Notes under the pieces: generated by a model
Database searches by the model: none
Seen by the model: the letters and a program-made list of their open reading frames with translations, nothing else
Told to the model about the DNA's origin: nothing
Part shown: one piece after another, positions 9,531 through 17,502 of the stretch
Layout: the number at the start of each line of letters is the position of its first letter
Position numbering within the stretch: the first letter of the stretch is position 1
Assembly: GCF_014279655.1 (NCBI RefSeq)
Contig: NZ_CP047946.1
Coordinates: 1,240,001-1,304,000 of the forward strand
Length of the DNA stretch: 64,000 bases
Direction: 5' to 3'
Source of the DNA: Synechococcus sp. ROS8604
GTDB lineage: Bacteria > Cyanobacteriota > Cyanobacteriia > PCC-6307 > Cyanobiaceae
Made by a program: the position numbers and the translations under genes

Positions 9531-9892
9531 AAAAGTTCCTTCCTTGATCGTCAGCAACCCTATTGATGGATTCCTCCATGACAGTTGAGGTTCTCCTGTG
9601 ACAGTCATCTAAGTGTTGACGATCTGTTGCAGGGCGTTGTTTGGGACTCAAAATAGGTAAGTGAGGAGGGCTTCTTCACGGAGTGGAAACTAGGCAACAC
9701 TCCCAGCGAGAAGCCGAGAAACCCTGCCTTCGGCGGGGTTTTCTTTTATCTGTTCACTCTCGATCGGTTGCATCTTTAGGACCCACGGCAGAGGCCATGC
9801 GAGCAGGTGTTTCGAGTGCCGCGAGGTTTTTCTGTTCAGCGGATTCTCGGCCTGACGTGAGGTGAGAATGGTGGAAATCGAATCGTTCGTCC
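9531..9892. other. Intergenic stretch with a terminator
   Basis: The first 80 bases look like the decayed 3' end of the nuclease gene. A plus-strand terminator follows at 9720-9748. The remainder shows no supported gene. Opposed ORFs at 9683-9865 and 9754-9993 have no recognisable features. Confidence 0.5.
9720..9748 (+). terminator. Intrinsic terminator
   Basis: Stem AACCCTGCC, loop TTC, stem GGCGGGGTT, then a T-rich tail. It lies downstream of the nuclease gene. The surrounding bases (about 9712-9748) resemble 12151-12187, a degenerate second copy. Confidence 0.75.
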
Positions 9893-10159
9893 ATGTCCCA
9901 AGCTCGCGAGATGATCAATGCCCACCTGTTTCCCGTATTAGCTGTTGTTGCCACAGTGAGTTCTGCATCAGTTGCGATTTCACTGCGACCCATTGCTCAG
10001 CATTCGGCGCGTTGGAACACCTGCTACAGCGACAGCATTGCCTGGTATCAAGCCAATAAACCCGATTGGACAGTTCAGGACAAAGAAGTGTTTGCTTCTA
10101 ATTTCTGCAACGGTGGTACTCCAGTGATGCCAGGGCCAGGTTTCAAGCCTGCAAGCTGA
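9893..10159 (+). CDS. Small exported or membrane-anchored hypothetical protein
   Basis: An 88-residue ORF with one hydrophobic segment (residues about 12-30, LFPVLAVVATVSSASVAISL) acting as signal or anchor. A mature part follows with two cysteines (WNTCY near 42 and NFCNGG near 72) that could form a disulfide. Small secreted proteins of this type are common in picocyanobacteria. No family name is recognised. Confidence 0.55.
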   Translation: MSQAREMINAHLFPVLAVVATVSSASVAISLRPIAQHSARWNTCYSDSIAWYQANKPDWTVQDKEVFASNFCNGGTPVMPGPGFKPAS

Positions 10160-10201
10160 TTCTGATCGCTGCCTGTGAATTTCACTCCGTCTTTACATGG
10201 T

Positions 10202-10558
10202 TTATGACGACCTCGTCGGCAATTCCCCTTGCGGTGTTTCACTGCTTAAAAGCACAGCTGTGCCACTGAGTGACACCATCATCATTCCGCCTTCACCAAA
10301 GACTTCGTAATCGATATCCACGCCAATCACAGCATTGGCTTTCATAGCGGTTGCTCTTGCCACCATTTCTTCAGTAGCGACTTGTCGGGCTTTCTCCAGT
10401 GCTTGCTCGTACGCACGTGAGCGCCCCCCAATAATGTCCGTCATGCTTGCAAGCATGTCCCGGAAAATATTGGCCCCGATGATTGCTTCGCCCGTCACTA
10501 GACCGCGGTAGTGAATGATGTTCCTGCCTTCCACGGTTGGCGTTGTTGTAATCAGCAT
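10202..10558 (-). CDS. YbjQ/UPF0145 family protein
   Basis: A 118-residue cytosolic protein of the YbjQ (UPF0145, DUF74) family, whose role is unknown. The family pattern is clear: N-terminal [11 protein letters not shown], then [15 protein letters not shown], the [13 protein letters not shown] helix and the [12 protein letters not shown] strand. Start at ATG 10558 and length are typical. It is one of the few intact, recognisable genes in the accessory region. Confidence 0.9.
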   Translation of the reverse strand: MLITTTPTVEGRNIIHYRGLVTGEAIIGANIFRDMLASMTDIIGGRSRAYEQALEKARQVATEEMVARATAMKANAVIGVDIDYEVFGEGGMMMVSLSGTAVLLSSETPQGELPTRSS

Positions 10559-10690
10559 GGTCAGTTTTCAACCCTTAAATTGTCCCAACTTAAGATGCCA
10601 TTGTCGATTGAATTTGCTGAGTTGATCTACGACATCGGTCTCTTCAATAATGTTGACCTTTTTGTTCTAGGGTTACGGCGTAGGGTCTAG

Positions 10691-11041
10691 CTATCCATCG
10701 ATCTGGCGATTGCAAGCAGGGATTTTGCTTCAACATTTGGCTATGGCAACTGCATATACGACCCAACAATATGGGTCAAAAGTGATTCTGACATCTATTA
10801 GCGTTGGCTTCATCGCATGGCCAATGCCTTGATGAAGGCTGAGCGGTAACAATGCGGTTCTGCTCAAAGGCGAGAGTTCTTCCGGCTACCCACCGTTGAC
10901 TATCGGAACACTGAGCCAGTGTGTGACTTTCAGATCGTTCATTGTCAGACCAAAGCTGCAAAGGATGACAAGAATCCGGAGGACTATCTCACTCCCTGTC
11001 TAGCTTTGGTGATCTGCCACAACCTTCAATGTTTTGTGTGA
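10691..11041 (+). pseudogene. Possible gene remnant with two in-frame stops
   Basis: The frame runs from just after a TAG at 10688 to TGA 11039. It is interrupted by TAG at 10799 and TAA at 10847. The last part is open for 63 codons with several Cys and charged residues (VDYRNTEPVCDFQIVHC). No family is recognised. The protein-like composition is suggestive only; this may be chance. Confidence 0.25.
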
Positions 11042-11123
11042 TGAAAACGTTTTGCTATTCGTGTCCGATGTTATGAATCATGCTCCAGCCTCTTGAGGTT
11101 ACGAAGACCTATCTCAGCAATAG

Positions 11124-11531
11124 AATGATGAATCATTTAAAAGTGATGACTGCCACGTTTCAGCTTTCTGCGGCTTTGGTCACTATAACTTTATAGTCCA
11201 CTCTAAAGCCGAGGTTAACTACGGTAACTCTGAAACCCTTGCGGTGATGTCATTCCAGTAATGGGATAATGTTAAGGCGGGGTGTGTTATTAACGTCACA
11301 GAAGTTGATTCTAGATTTGGAGCAACCGGGCGCTGGGAGAGAAAAGCTCAGCTTTGGGATAAGGATTGCGTAAACAGAAAAATCAAGGAGCAACGGTAAG
11401 CCAATGCGGTCGTTTTTGACCCAGATAAAATGTCTGATTGTAATAAAGAAATCTGTGACCTTTATGATCTATCGGTTGTAACGGTTTATGGTTTTGTTTT
11501 GGAAAAAAGGTTTGGAACTGATTTTAAGTAA
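11124..11531 (+). pseudogene. Gene remnant with two in-frame stops
   Basis: A single frame from 11124 to TAA 11529 has only two interruptions, TAA at 11259 and TAA at 11397, over 136 codons. Each piece is protein-like: an aromatic N-terminal stretch with FGHYNFIVHSKAEVNYGN, a middle with VTEVDSRFGATGRWERK, and a Cys-containing end. Four or more cysteines suggest an exported ancestor. The family is not recognised, and the original start is not found. Confidence 0.38.
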
Positions 11532-11680
11532 TGTCAATAGAAGATTCTGTGGCTTAGAAATAAGTGGAAGGATATTATTAAGCAGGGAGTGGCAAATAGC
11601 AGCTTCAAGGGCTGACTGAAGCGATGATTTAGCTGTCAGCCCACGTTGTTCAAAAGGTTTCTTTGAACAGCTTTTTCTGA

Positions 11681-12016
11681 TCAGAACCCGATTTGCACAT
11701 TGAAGCCAGAAGGACGGTGATACCTGACTCCATCCCGATATCCATATCCATAGGCATAGGCTGGGCGAAGAGGGCGGTAACCGCTGTATCGACCATTGCT
11801 ATAGGAATTACGGCGATATCGACTCCAATCTCGCCTGTCATGACGCACGACACGACGTAGTTGCCTGTTCTCATGGCGCAGCTCACTGTTGCTCTTGTTT
11901 GCTTCAGCTGCTGGAGCTGTCGCCAACGATGCGACTCCGATCATTCCAATGCAGACAACAGCATTGATGAACCTGTTTTGGATGAGGCTTGAGAAAACTC
12001 TCGATTTGATAGCCAT
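11681..12016 (-). CDS. Exported Arg/Tyr-rich small protein
   Basis: A 111-residue protein with a signal peptide (hydrophobic core VVCIGMIGVASLATAPA followed by AEA) and a mature part very rich in Arg, Tyr, Asn and Gly (for example RRNSYSNGRYSGYRPL), ending in an aromatic NVQIGF. It is probably periplasmic or surface-associated and highly basic. The ATG at 12016 begins directly before the basic n-region. A longer frame to 12058 adds an unlikely leader. Function unknown. Confidence 0.62.
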   Translation of the reverse strand: MAIKSRVFSSLIQNRFINAVVCIGMIGVASLATAPAAEANKSNSELRHENRQLRRVVRHDRRDWSRYRRNSYSNGRYSGYRPLRPAYAYGYGYRDGVRYHRPSGFNVQIGF

Positions 12017-12150
12017 CGAATCCTGTGTGCTCACCTGACAATGGCGCAATCTCAGCAATCTGAGACTGGTTTAGGGGTATCCGTAACCAATTCATGCAAG
12101 TAGCTGGGATGAAGATATGCGCCAATGAATCCATCACAATGCTTAATAAG

Positions 12151-12187
12151 ATGCCGAGAACTTCTGTCTTTGGTGGGTTTTTCTTGT
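12151..12187 (+). repeat. Degenerate copy of the 9712-9748 terminator segment
   Basis: Aligns by eye with 9712-9748: both begin with a GCCGAGAA core, then a pyrimidine-rich arm, then GG(T/C)GGGTTTT and TTCTT. The hairpin here is weaker because of substitutions. It suggests a duplicated or dispersed short element in the accessory region. Confidence 0.4.
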
Positions 12188-12317
12188 TCCAAGCACAGAC
12201 ACAAAGAGGGGGTACTCAGCCGCACTCCATGGCGTTTTCCGCGCCGCTCGTCTCGACATAGCCTTAGGTGGGAATGCTTATGTTCAATTTGAATCCTTAG
12301 TGTTGCAGGTCCGGAAG

Positions 12318-12518
12318 CTAACGCTCACAGTTGTAGTCACTGTTGCAGGGATACAGGGCATATCCCTCGCCAACTAGTTCAGCGATAGTGCTGTTGTTAA
12401 TTATCCACTTATCGAGTTTGAGAACATATTTCTCACTATTTTTCTTGAAAATGACCAGCGAACTAGATTTCGATGAAGGCTGGCCAACCGCCAGCGTTCC
12501 CTGGCTCATTGTCTGCAT
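12318..12518 (-). CDS. Small hypothetical protein
   Basis: A 66-residue ORF starting at ATG 12518 with a GAGG-like sequence about ten bases upstream. The body (VIFKKNSEKYVLKLDKWIIN, then a hydrophobic helix and YPCNSDYNCER) looks like real protein with two C-terminal cysteines. No family is recognised. It lies downstream of the SIR2-like remnant on the same strand. A plus-strand ORF over the same bases looks less likely. Confidence 0.4.
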   Translation of the reverse strand: MQTMSQGTLAVGQPSSKSSSLVIFKKNSEKYVLKLDKWIINNSTIAELVGEGYALYPCNSDYNCER

Positions 12519-12554
12519 AGCACTTCCAGCCTCTATCTCTTAGTTTTTATTGTC

Positions 12555-12591
12555 AGTTTCCTCAGATGTCTTTGAGGTATCTGAGGAAACT
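12555..12591. other. Perfect 13-bp hairpin
   Basis: AGTTTCCTCAGAT (12555-12567) pairs perfectly with 12579-12591 around an 11-base loop. There is no T-run on either side, so this may be a processing or degenerate termination hairpin at the end of the minus-strand SIR2-like remnant. Confidence 0.55.
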
Positions 12592-12903
12592 ACATTGATC
12601 TAGAGATCATCTGAATCTGCTCCACCTGGAACCTCACCTCCTTCCATTCTTGCTTCGGATAGTGGATCTCTCTTCGTCTTTATAGAGATCGACACTTTTA
12701 TCTTCTTTGATGAGATTATCCTTAACAGTTCTGTTCTGTGACGCATAACGCAAAGGCTTCGTCAACTCACTCAGAATCTTGTGTTTTAAGAATATTTATC
12801 ATTGCTTCTCTTGCTTCTGTCGCGACTCTGTATGGCGTTTTATGCTTCAATGATCACCATCTTCGGGAGACTAAGATATCGTGTAAACATTGGAAAAGTA
12901 ATT

Positions 12904-13614
12904 TCAATTCGTGGCTTCAGCCAAGTCTACTAGGAATTGTTTGATTTGGGGATCTGAGAGACTGTAACTAAGCAACAAACAAAGATTTTCAATGAAATCT
13001 ATGAGTAATTTAGCAATTGAATTTCTGTGCTTTATAGAAAAATCCTCGTAGTCCGATGGGAGGATGGTTATCGAATCAGGGTTGTCGATTGATCCATGTG
13101 CATGCAGAACAGAAGTCGCTCCATCCTTCTCAAGGATTTCATGCCCTCTTCACTTCCTTAGGCCCAAGAGGTCTGAGAAAAAGTGATCGTAGTTTGTTGT
13201 TACTACCTCTTGAGCATCTATGCTTTTTAAGGCTTCCAGCTCTGAAGCATGTTCAGCTAATGGAGTATTGTAACTTGATATTATATTGCCAACAAGCCTT
13301 TTGAAAAATACCTTGTGAGAAATGCTAGGGCTGTAAAGTGATTTATTGATGATATTTTTTCCTTCCCTGGTCCATGCCTATGTGTGAACAAGATCTGCAA
13401 TGATTTCAGTAACTTCGATTAAGTCGTTATCTAGATCTTTTTTGTCAGTTTTTTGACGATAAAAGTTAATTTCTGTTGGTTTTTGATAAACTCAAGGACT
13501 CCCTCCAGTAGTGCTCGCCAATTGGGGGCATTTAAGTATCTTCGTGATACACCGGCGCCAACGAATAATACGGGCTTGGTAGAGCCGCAATTGAGTCTAT
13601 TCTATTTTATCCAT
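12904..13614 (-). pseudogene. SIR2-like (SIR2_2-type) gene, broken by frameshifts and stops
   Basis: Read on the minus strand across frames, this region rebuilds a SIR2-like NAD-binding domain. ATG 13614 has a strong ribosome site AAAGGAAGG six bases upstream. After MDKIE the frame shifts to KPVLFVGAGVSRRYLNAPNW, the Gly-rich NAD-binding start of the family. A second shift occurs at the A6 run near 13438. The next frame holds AWTREGKNII, VVTTNYDHFFSDLL, HAHGSIDNPDSI, SDYEDF and LLLSYSLSDPQIKQF, which are the family's TTNYD, HG and GYS-D positions. In-frame stops lie at 13380 (TAG, probably from a Trp codon), 13152 (TGA) and 12906 (TGA). Such domains are NAD-consuming effectors in several anti-phage systems. 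Remnants may extend to about 12720. Confidence 0.85.
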
Positions 13615-13757
13615 TTTGATCCTTCCTTTCTGTAATTTATGTCATGCAGTGTAGTGGTTGATGAAACGTAGATTCTCCTGAAGACTTTCTTCTTGAATTA
13701 TAAATTGATGTTAAAGCATCCGTGTATATCCAGTGTTTTTGAATCAAACTCACTTTC

Positions 13758-13973
13758 TCACATGATTTTCTTCACTCCGAGTGGCATGCAAGTTTCAATA
13801 AGTTTCTCACGTGCTTTTTGGGCTGCCGCATTGTTGATCAATCCTTGCATTACTAAAAACTTAGTTCGATCGCAAGCATTAAATAGGTCATCTCTCAAAC
13901 GGGTGAGTTTGAGTCCGATGCCAACAGTCAAAATCAGGGTTGACAGCGGGACGGTTGCTGACCTCTTAAGCAT
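13758..13973 (-). CDS. Small exported hypothetical protein
   Basis: A 71-residue ORF with a hydrophobic N-terminal segment (residues about 9-21, PLSTLILTVGIGL) after a basic start, then a charged helical part with two cysteines (NACDRT and ETCMPLG). This fits a small secreted or membrane-anchored protein. It lies between the SIR2-like remnant and the integrase remnant. The opposite-strand ORF is less protein-like. No family is recognised. Confidence 0.45.
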   Translation of the reverse strand: MLKRSATVPLSTLILTVGIGLKLTRLRDDLFNACDRTKFLVMQGLINNAAAQKAREKLIETCMPLGVKKIM

Positions 13974-14054
13974 CTAGCTGACTGCTTACGGGCTAATACA
14001 GAAGAACTGAGCCATGGCGAGAAATCGCCCCGCCCGATAATCGATAATCGAGCC

Positions 14055-14336
14055 ATGGCAACGGAACACCCCCCCCTGCATGGGCCAAGAGTGATTCGCA
14101 TACCTACAGCGTTGGCTCAGCCGCAAAGCCTCACTGATCAAGCTTCACCGCAAGAGAGGAGGACTTACAGGGTGAAGGAGGCCGTATATGCCATCCATGA
14201 AGCGACGCACCGATCAGACGGCGTTCATCCATTCGACGCTCAGGAAATGGATTCAGAGCTGCTTGGGGCCTACAGTAGGGCTCAAAGCAAAGAGCGGCGA
14301 TCAACTCAGCATGCTCGACTATTCTGTTTCCGCTAA
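14055..14336 (+). CDS. Doubtful hypothetical ORF next to the integrase remnant
   Basis: A 93-codon plus-strand ORF with an ATG start, a His/Pro-rich N terminus and a charged middle (RRTYRVKEAVYAIHEATHRS). It overlaps the end of the minus-strand integrase remnant by 18 bases. No signal, domain or ribosome site is evident. It could be part of the decayed integrase region read on the wrong strand. Confidence 0.22.
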   Translation: MATEHPPLHGPRVIRIPTALAQPQSLTDQASPQERRTYRVKEAVYAIHEATHRSDGVHPFDAQEMDSELLGAYSRAQSKERRSTQHARLFCFR

Positions 14337-14522
14337 TCCAAGAACTTCCTCCTGTGCATTAAGTCGCAGGTGAAACTTTCGTATCTTGCTCTCACCAAAT
14401 GCGTCAGTTATTCGAATACGCCAATAGAGAGAACCTCGCTCCTGAAACAAGCTTCCGCCAAGCCCTTTGGCTTTGATGCTGGCGTTTGTGGCGGCCGGAT
14501 CCACGCTATTTCTTCTACACAT
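14319..14522 (-). pseudogene. Integrase N-terminal remnant (arm-type DNA-binding part)
   Basis: A 67-residue ORF reads like the first domain of a cyanobacterial tyrosine recombinase: a Lys/Ala-rich start, then KGLGGSLFQERGSLYWRIRI, a beta-hairpin of the kind seen in integrase arm-binding domains, then a FHLRLNAQEEVLGLAE segment. The core-binding and catalytic (R-H-R-Y) domains are absent. The reading frame stops at 14319 and no continuation was found in other frames. It lies about 140 bases from the 3' end of tRNA-Ser, where integrases of tRNA-targeted islands normally sit. The assignment rests on pattern and position. Confidence 0.5.
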
Positions 14523-14617
14523 CTTCGAGATATTCTGCCTTGTTTAGGCATATCTCAAGCCGAACCAAGCTCGGAGAGGCTTGACGCCAGGAGGCTCTAT
14601 GCCCGGCCCTAGGCAAT

Positions 14618-14645
14618 AAAAAACCCAGTCAATGACCGGGTTTTG
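14618..14645 (-). terminator. Terminator downstream of tRNA-Ser
   Basis: Read on the minus strand, AAACCCGGTC, a short ATT loop and GACTGGGTTT form a hairpin with one mismatch, followed by a T-run (complement of AATAAAAAA at 14614-14622). It lies just 3' of the tRNA. Confidence 0.65.
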
Positions 14646-14658
14646 CTTGGCTATTGAG

Positions 14659-14745
14659 CGGAGAGGGTCGGATTCGAACCGACGGTGGGCTTGCACCCAC
14701 GCTGGTTTTCAAGACCAGAGCCATAAACCACTCGACCACCTCTCC
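14659..14745 (-). tRNA. tRNA-Ser (UGA anticodon)
   Basis: An 87-base class II tRNA. The acceptor arm GGAGAGG pairs with CCTCTCC and the discriminator base is G. The anticodon loop CTTGAAA carries TGA. A long variable arm (CGTGGGTGCAAGCCCACC) is typical of tRNA-Ser, and the T loop is GGTTCGAATCC. CCA is not encoded. Its 3' end faces the accessory region and the integrase remnant. Confidence 0.96.
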
Positions 14746-14996
14746 TGGAAGCTTCAATATTTTATCATCTCATCTTAATGATGCCTGGAGTTCTCCAAAT
14801 CTGTCTCAAGACGATTGAGTGGTTGTACCTTTCGTTCGTTAGCCATTGAGTAAGATTTCAAGATCGAACTCGTGATTAATGTGTAGATATTGCGTTTACT
14901 CTTTGGATGGATTTGAGGGAGTTCTGACTCGCCTTGTCTGTATTTATTTTTTCACATAAAGTCTCAGGATTGAAGCCTGAGACTTTTTGGGATTCT

Positions 14997-17339
14997 TTAG
15001 TTATTGGGTTTGGCTAGAGGTAAGAGGCATTTATCTGAATCGCATCCAGCTGGACCCGCTTCGGTGAGCTCTCCGCTGTCATACCTTTGCAATGCGTCGA
15101 AAAAGTCACTGTTGACCCGACGTTGAAGCACTTCTTTCTGCATGCGCTCGTAGGTTTGTGCATCGATTGGTTCAAATGGCAAACGAGGGAAGGTTGCGTT
15201 TGCGTCGAATCGAGCGAGTAGTGCTGCAGAAATGTAACCGCCACCCTCTTGGATCGTCTGATGTAGAGCATCGGTTAAGGGCTCAATCTCATGCTCACGA
15301 AATTCGATCGTTGCCGATGTGTTGTGGGCGGTGAAGTGCGATTGGACTTGCATGTAAAAATCAAACTGTGCCAATGCTGAAAACGCATTGATGTCCACAG
15401 TGTCTGCTCCAGGCAGATTGGCCCAACTCACCTCGGTTGGAATTTCTACTAACCATTCCGTGCAGCGTGTATCGAATGGGTCGTTCAAAAGTCGACCTTG
15501 ATCATCCTTATCAGACTGAGAAGGAACCACTGTGTAGCCGTAGTCCATACAGGCCATTGCTACAGGATCGTTTTTCCGGAATGTAATCCTGCGGATAAAG
15601 CGCTGAGCTTTGGGAGGATGCCAACCAGGTGCAGCCCCTGTAAGCAGACTTTTTGTTCCAGCGGGCTGAACTGTGGTGCAGCGGTTTGGCCTCCTCAGTC
15701 CATGACGATCGCAGTAATCCCATACGGTTTCATTCACAATTAATTTCCAGCGCTTTAAGTAATCAGCCTCTTGCCTCTTGTATTCCAATCCTTCTTCTGT
15801 TTCTGGTCGGCCAGCTTCCCACCATTGCAACCAAGGTGTGCCGTATGCATGCACGAAAAAGTCAAACAAGCCAGTAAAGCTCACACCTACGATTGGGTCC
15901 CAGGCACGACTTTGGCGGTAACGCTCTACTTCAAATTTGTGATTGAGTAGGCAGGCAACAGAAAGGGCAGCGGCTCGGAATGCATCGCGTTGTGACGCTT
16001 CATCCTTGGGGTCGATTTGGTTTAAATGAACTTCTGCAAGGTTGCAATGAAAATCTGCACCGAGGATTTCACCGCAAGGGTTTAATCCGTAGCGGCTCAG
16101 TCGATGCTCAAGTTCATTTTCTGACATTGGACCATGATTTTGTTGAAGCCATCGACCAGCTTCTTCACGACCTTGGTCGCAGTAAATCTCGATAAATTCG
16201 CCTTTAAGTTCTTGTGTGGTGAGCACATCAGCGTTGGAGCGAGCCAGAGCTTCAGGTGCAAATTGAATGGCACCTTCTCCGCTGTGGAATTGACGCGTCA
16301 CTGCTTCAAGCAGAACATCTCTGCTTGGGCGGGTGTGATAAACGCGGGTATGGTTCGCCATTCGTAGCGCATCGCGCTCAGGATCAATTCTCCAATTCCC
16401 TACTGAATCCTGTTCCCACAAATTCTCCTTGGCTCCTGCTGCTGAGGTGTCATCGGAAGCGAATTGGCGCATCCCTGCGCTGCGTCGGATGTTGCCTGCG
16501 ACAATCGTGACGGCTGCTTCGTCAATCAGCAGACAGCATTCAATCGATGTGAGCTTTCGACCGATTGCTTTGCCAAGCAATTTTGCGACGCGACCGTAGA
16601 GATCTTTCAATTTCACTGGGTTCGCCATGCCTCCGAAACCCTTGAGCGTTTCACCGACGGGGCGAATATCAGTGAGATCGATCTCGACTTCGACTTTTCT
16701 GCCTTCGAATCGTGGATCGCTGCTCAGTTCTAAGAGCAATTGATAGCTGTCGACCCAGCCACGTCTGGTGTCCCCCACCTTGATCGAAACGCTGTGATCG
16801 CTGATGCTGTATGTGGTTGCTTCTTGGCGTTGTTCTTCAGCTGTGATTCCAATATCGGAAACGCTTAGAACTTTAATTGGGTTGGTAACAACTGGAAGTC
16901 GATCAATGAAGTGAGGCTCAATGATGGCGCCTGTTCCACACCCCATCATCGCCAAATCCATCATCAGCCCGAAAGCCTCCCAATCCACAAGATTTGTGGA
17001 GGTGCAGTTGTAGGCCCCGGAGAAATTTTCAGGCTTTTCGATCCATGGAGTACCACCAATCCATTGCCACCGTCCTGAGGGAAGGGCTTTTTTCTCAGCC
17101 TGCATCCTGGCCAATAGAGCCATTTCCTCAGCATTGAGGGAACCAAGCTTTAGGAGCCCCGATCGATTTCTTTCCCCTACTTCGCTCCAGCTTTCTCTTC
17201 CTTTGGTTAGGCGACGGCTGTAAGTGCGATAAAAAACCGGGTTGGCGGCAGGCGCGCTTGCTGGGAATTCACCATTAATGGGCGCGAGCCCGCTGGATTG
17301 TGTATCTGACTTTTCTGTGCGGCTTGGTGTGAGAGTCAC
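14997..17339 (-). CDS. nrdJ: Adenosylcobalamin-dependent (class II) ribonucleotide reductase
   Basis: This is a cytosolic enzyme reducing ribonucleotides to deoxyribonucleotides with coenzyme B12, so DNA synthesis here depends on cobalamin. The 780-residue length and layout match the monomeric Lactobacillus-type class II enzyme. Landmarks are ENFSGAYNCTSTN near residue 115, the LNPCGE finger-loop region near 421, TTVQPAGTKSLL near 560, and the C-terminal redox pair CDSDKC about ten residues from the end. No cobalamin riboswitch was recognised upstream. The spacer to the divergent MscS remnant is about 160 bases. Confidence 0.95.
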   Translation of the reverse strand: MTLTPSRTEKSDTQSSGLAPINGEFPASAPAANPVFYRTYSRRLTKGRESWSEVGERNRSGLLKLGSLNAEEMALLARMQAEKKALPSGRWQWIGGTPWIEKPENFSGAYNCTSTNLVDWEAFGLMMDLAMMGCGTGAIIEPHFIDRLPVVTNPIKVLSVSDIGITAEEQRQEATTYSISDHSVSIKVGDTRRGWVDSYQLLLELSSDPRFEGRKVEVEIDLTDIRPVGETLKGFGGMANPVKLKDLYGRVAKLLGKAIGRKLTSIECCLLIDEAAVTIVAGNIRRSAGMRQFASDDTSAAGAKENLWEQDSVGNWRIDPERDALRMANHTRVYHTRPSRDVLLEAVTRQFHSGEGAIQFAPEALARSNADVLTTQELKGEFIEIYCDQGREEAGRWLQQNHGPMSENELEHRLSRYGLNPCGEILGADFHCNLAEVHLNQIDPKDEASQRDAFRAAALSVACLLNHKFEVERYRQSRAWDPIVGVSFTGLFDFFVHAYGTPWLQWWEAGRPETEEGLEYKRQEADYLKRWKLIVNETVWDYCDRHGLRRPNRCTTVQPAGTKSLLTGAAPGWHPPKAQRFIRRITFRKNDPVAMACMDYGYTVVPSQSDKDDQGRLLNDPFDTRCTEWLVEIPTEVSWANLPGADTVDINAFSALAQFDFYMQVQSHFTAHNTSATIEFREHEIEPLTDALHQTIQEGGGYISAALLARFDANATFPRLPFEPIDAQTYERMQKEVLQRRVNSDFFDALQRYDSGELTEAGPAGCDSDKCLLPLAKPNN

Positions 17340-17502
17340 TAGCGGTTGTCATCTTGTCCTAGGCCAATCTTAACGCCACCAATGGGGTGTGCCTAGGTTT
17401 GTAGGCACCATCAACAGTGTTTTTCTGGGATGGAGGACTGATGGTTCCCCTGAGATCTGCCTCGCGGGCACGATGGAAGTCTGTATTCAGCGTCCAAGAG
17501 GC

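Larger units (their letters stand above)
10559..11680. other. Decayed coding region without an intact gene
   Basis: About 1.1 kb with no intact ORF of useful size. Two plus-strand frames (10691-11041 and 11124-11531) read like protein but carry in-frame stops and are listed separately. Base composition is AT-rich and codon-like structure is eroded. Confidence 0.5.

Noticed and set aside
12738-12944. Plus-strand 68-codon ORF with a hydrophobic segment
   Set aside because: It overlaps the 3' end of the minus-strand SIR2-like remnant, which explains the coding-like composition. Its start is a GTG without ribosome site.
13056-13304. Plus-strand 82-codon ORF
   Set aside because: It is antisense to the best-preserved part of the SIR2-like remnant (TTNYD to SDYEDF).
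5300-14658. Second copy of the tRNA-Ser 3' end as an attachment site
   Set aside because: Only a CGGAGAGG word near 14574 was found, too short to be an att repeat; the other end may lie elsewhere or be lost.
17340-17502. Cobalamin riboswitch upstream of nrdJ
   Set aside because: Expected because the enzyme uses B12, but no B12-box sequence was found in the spacer.
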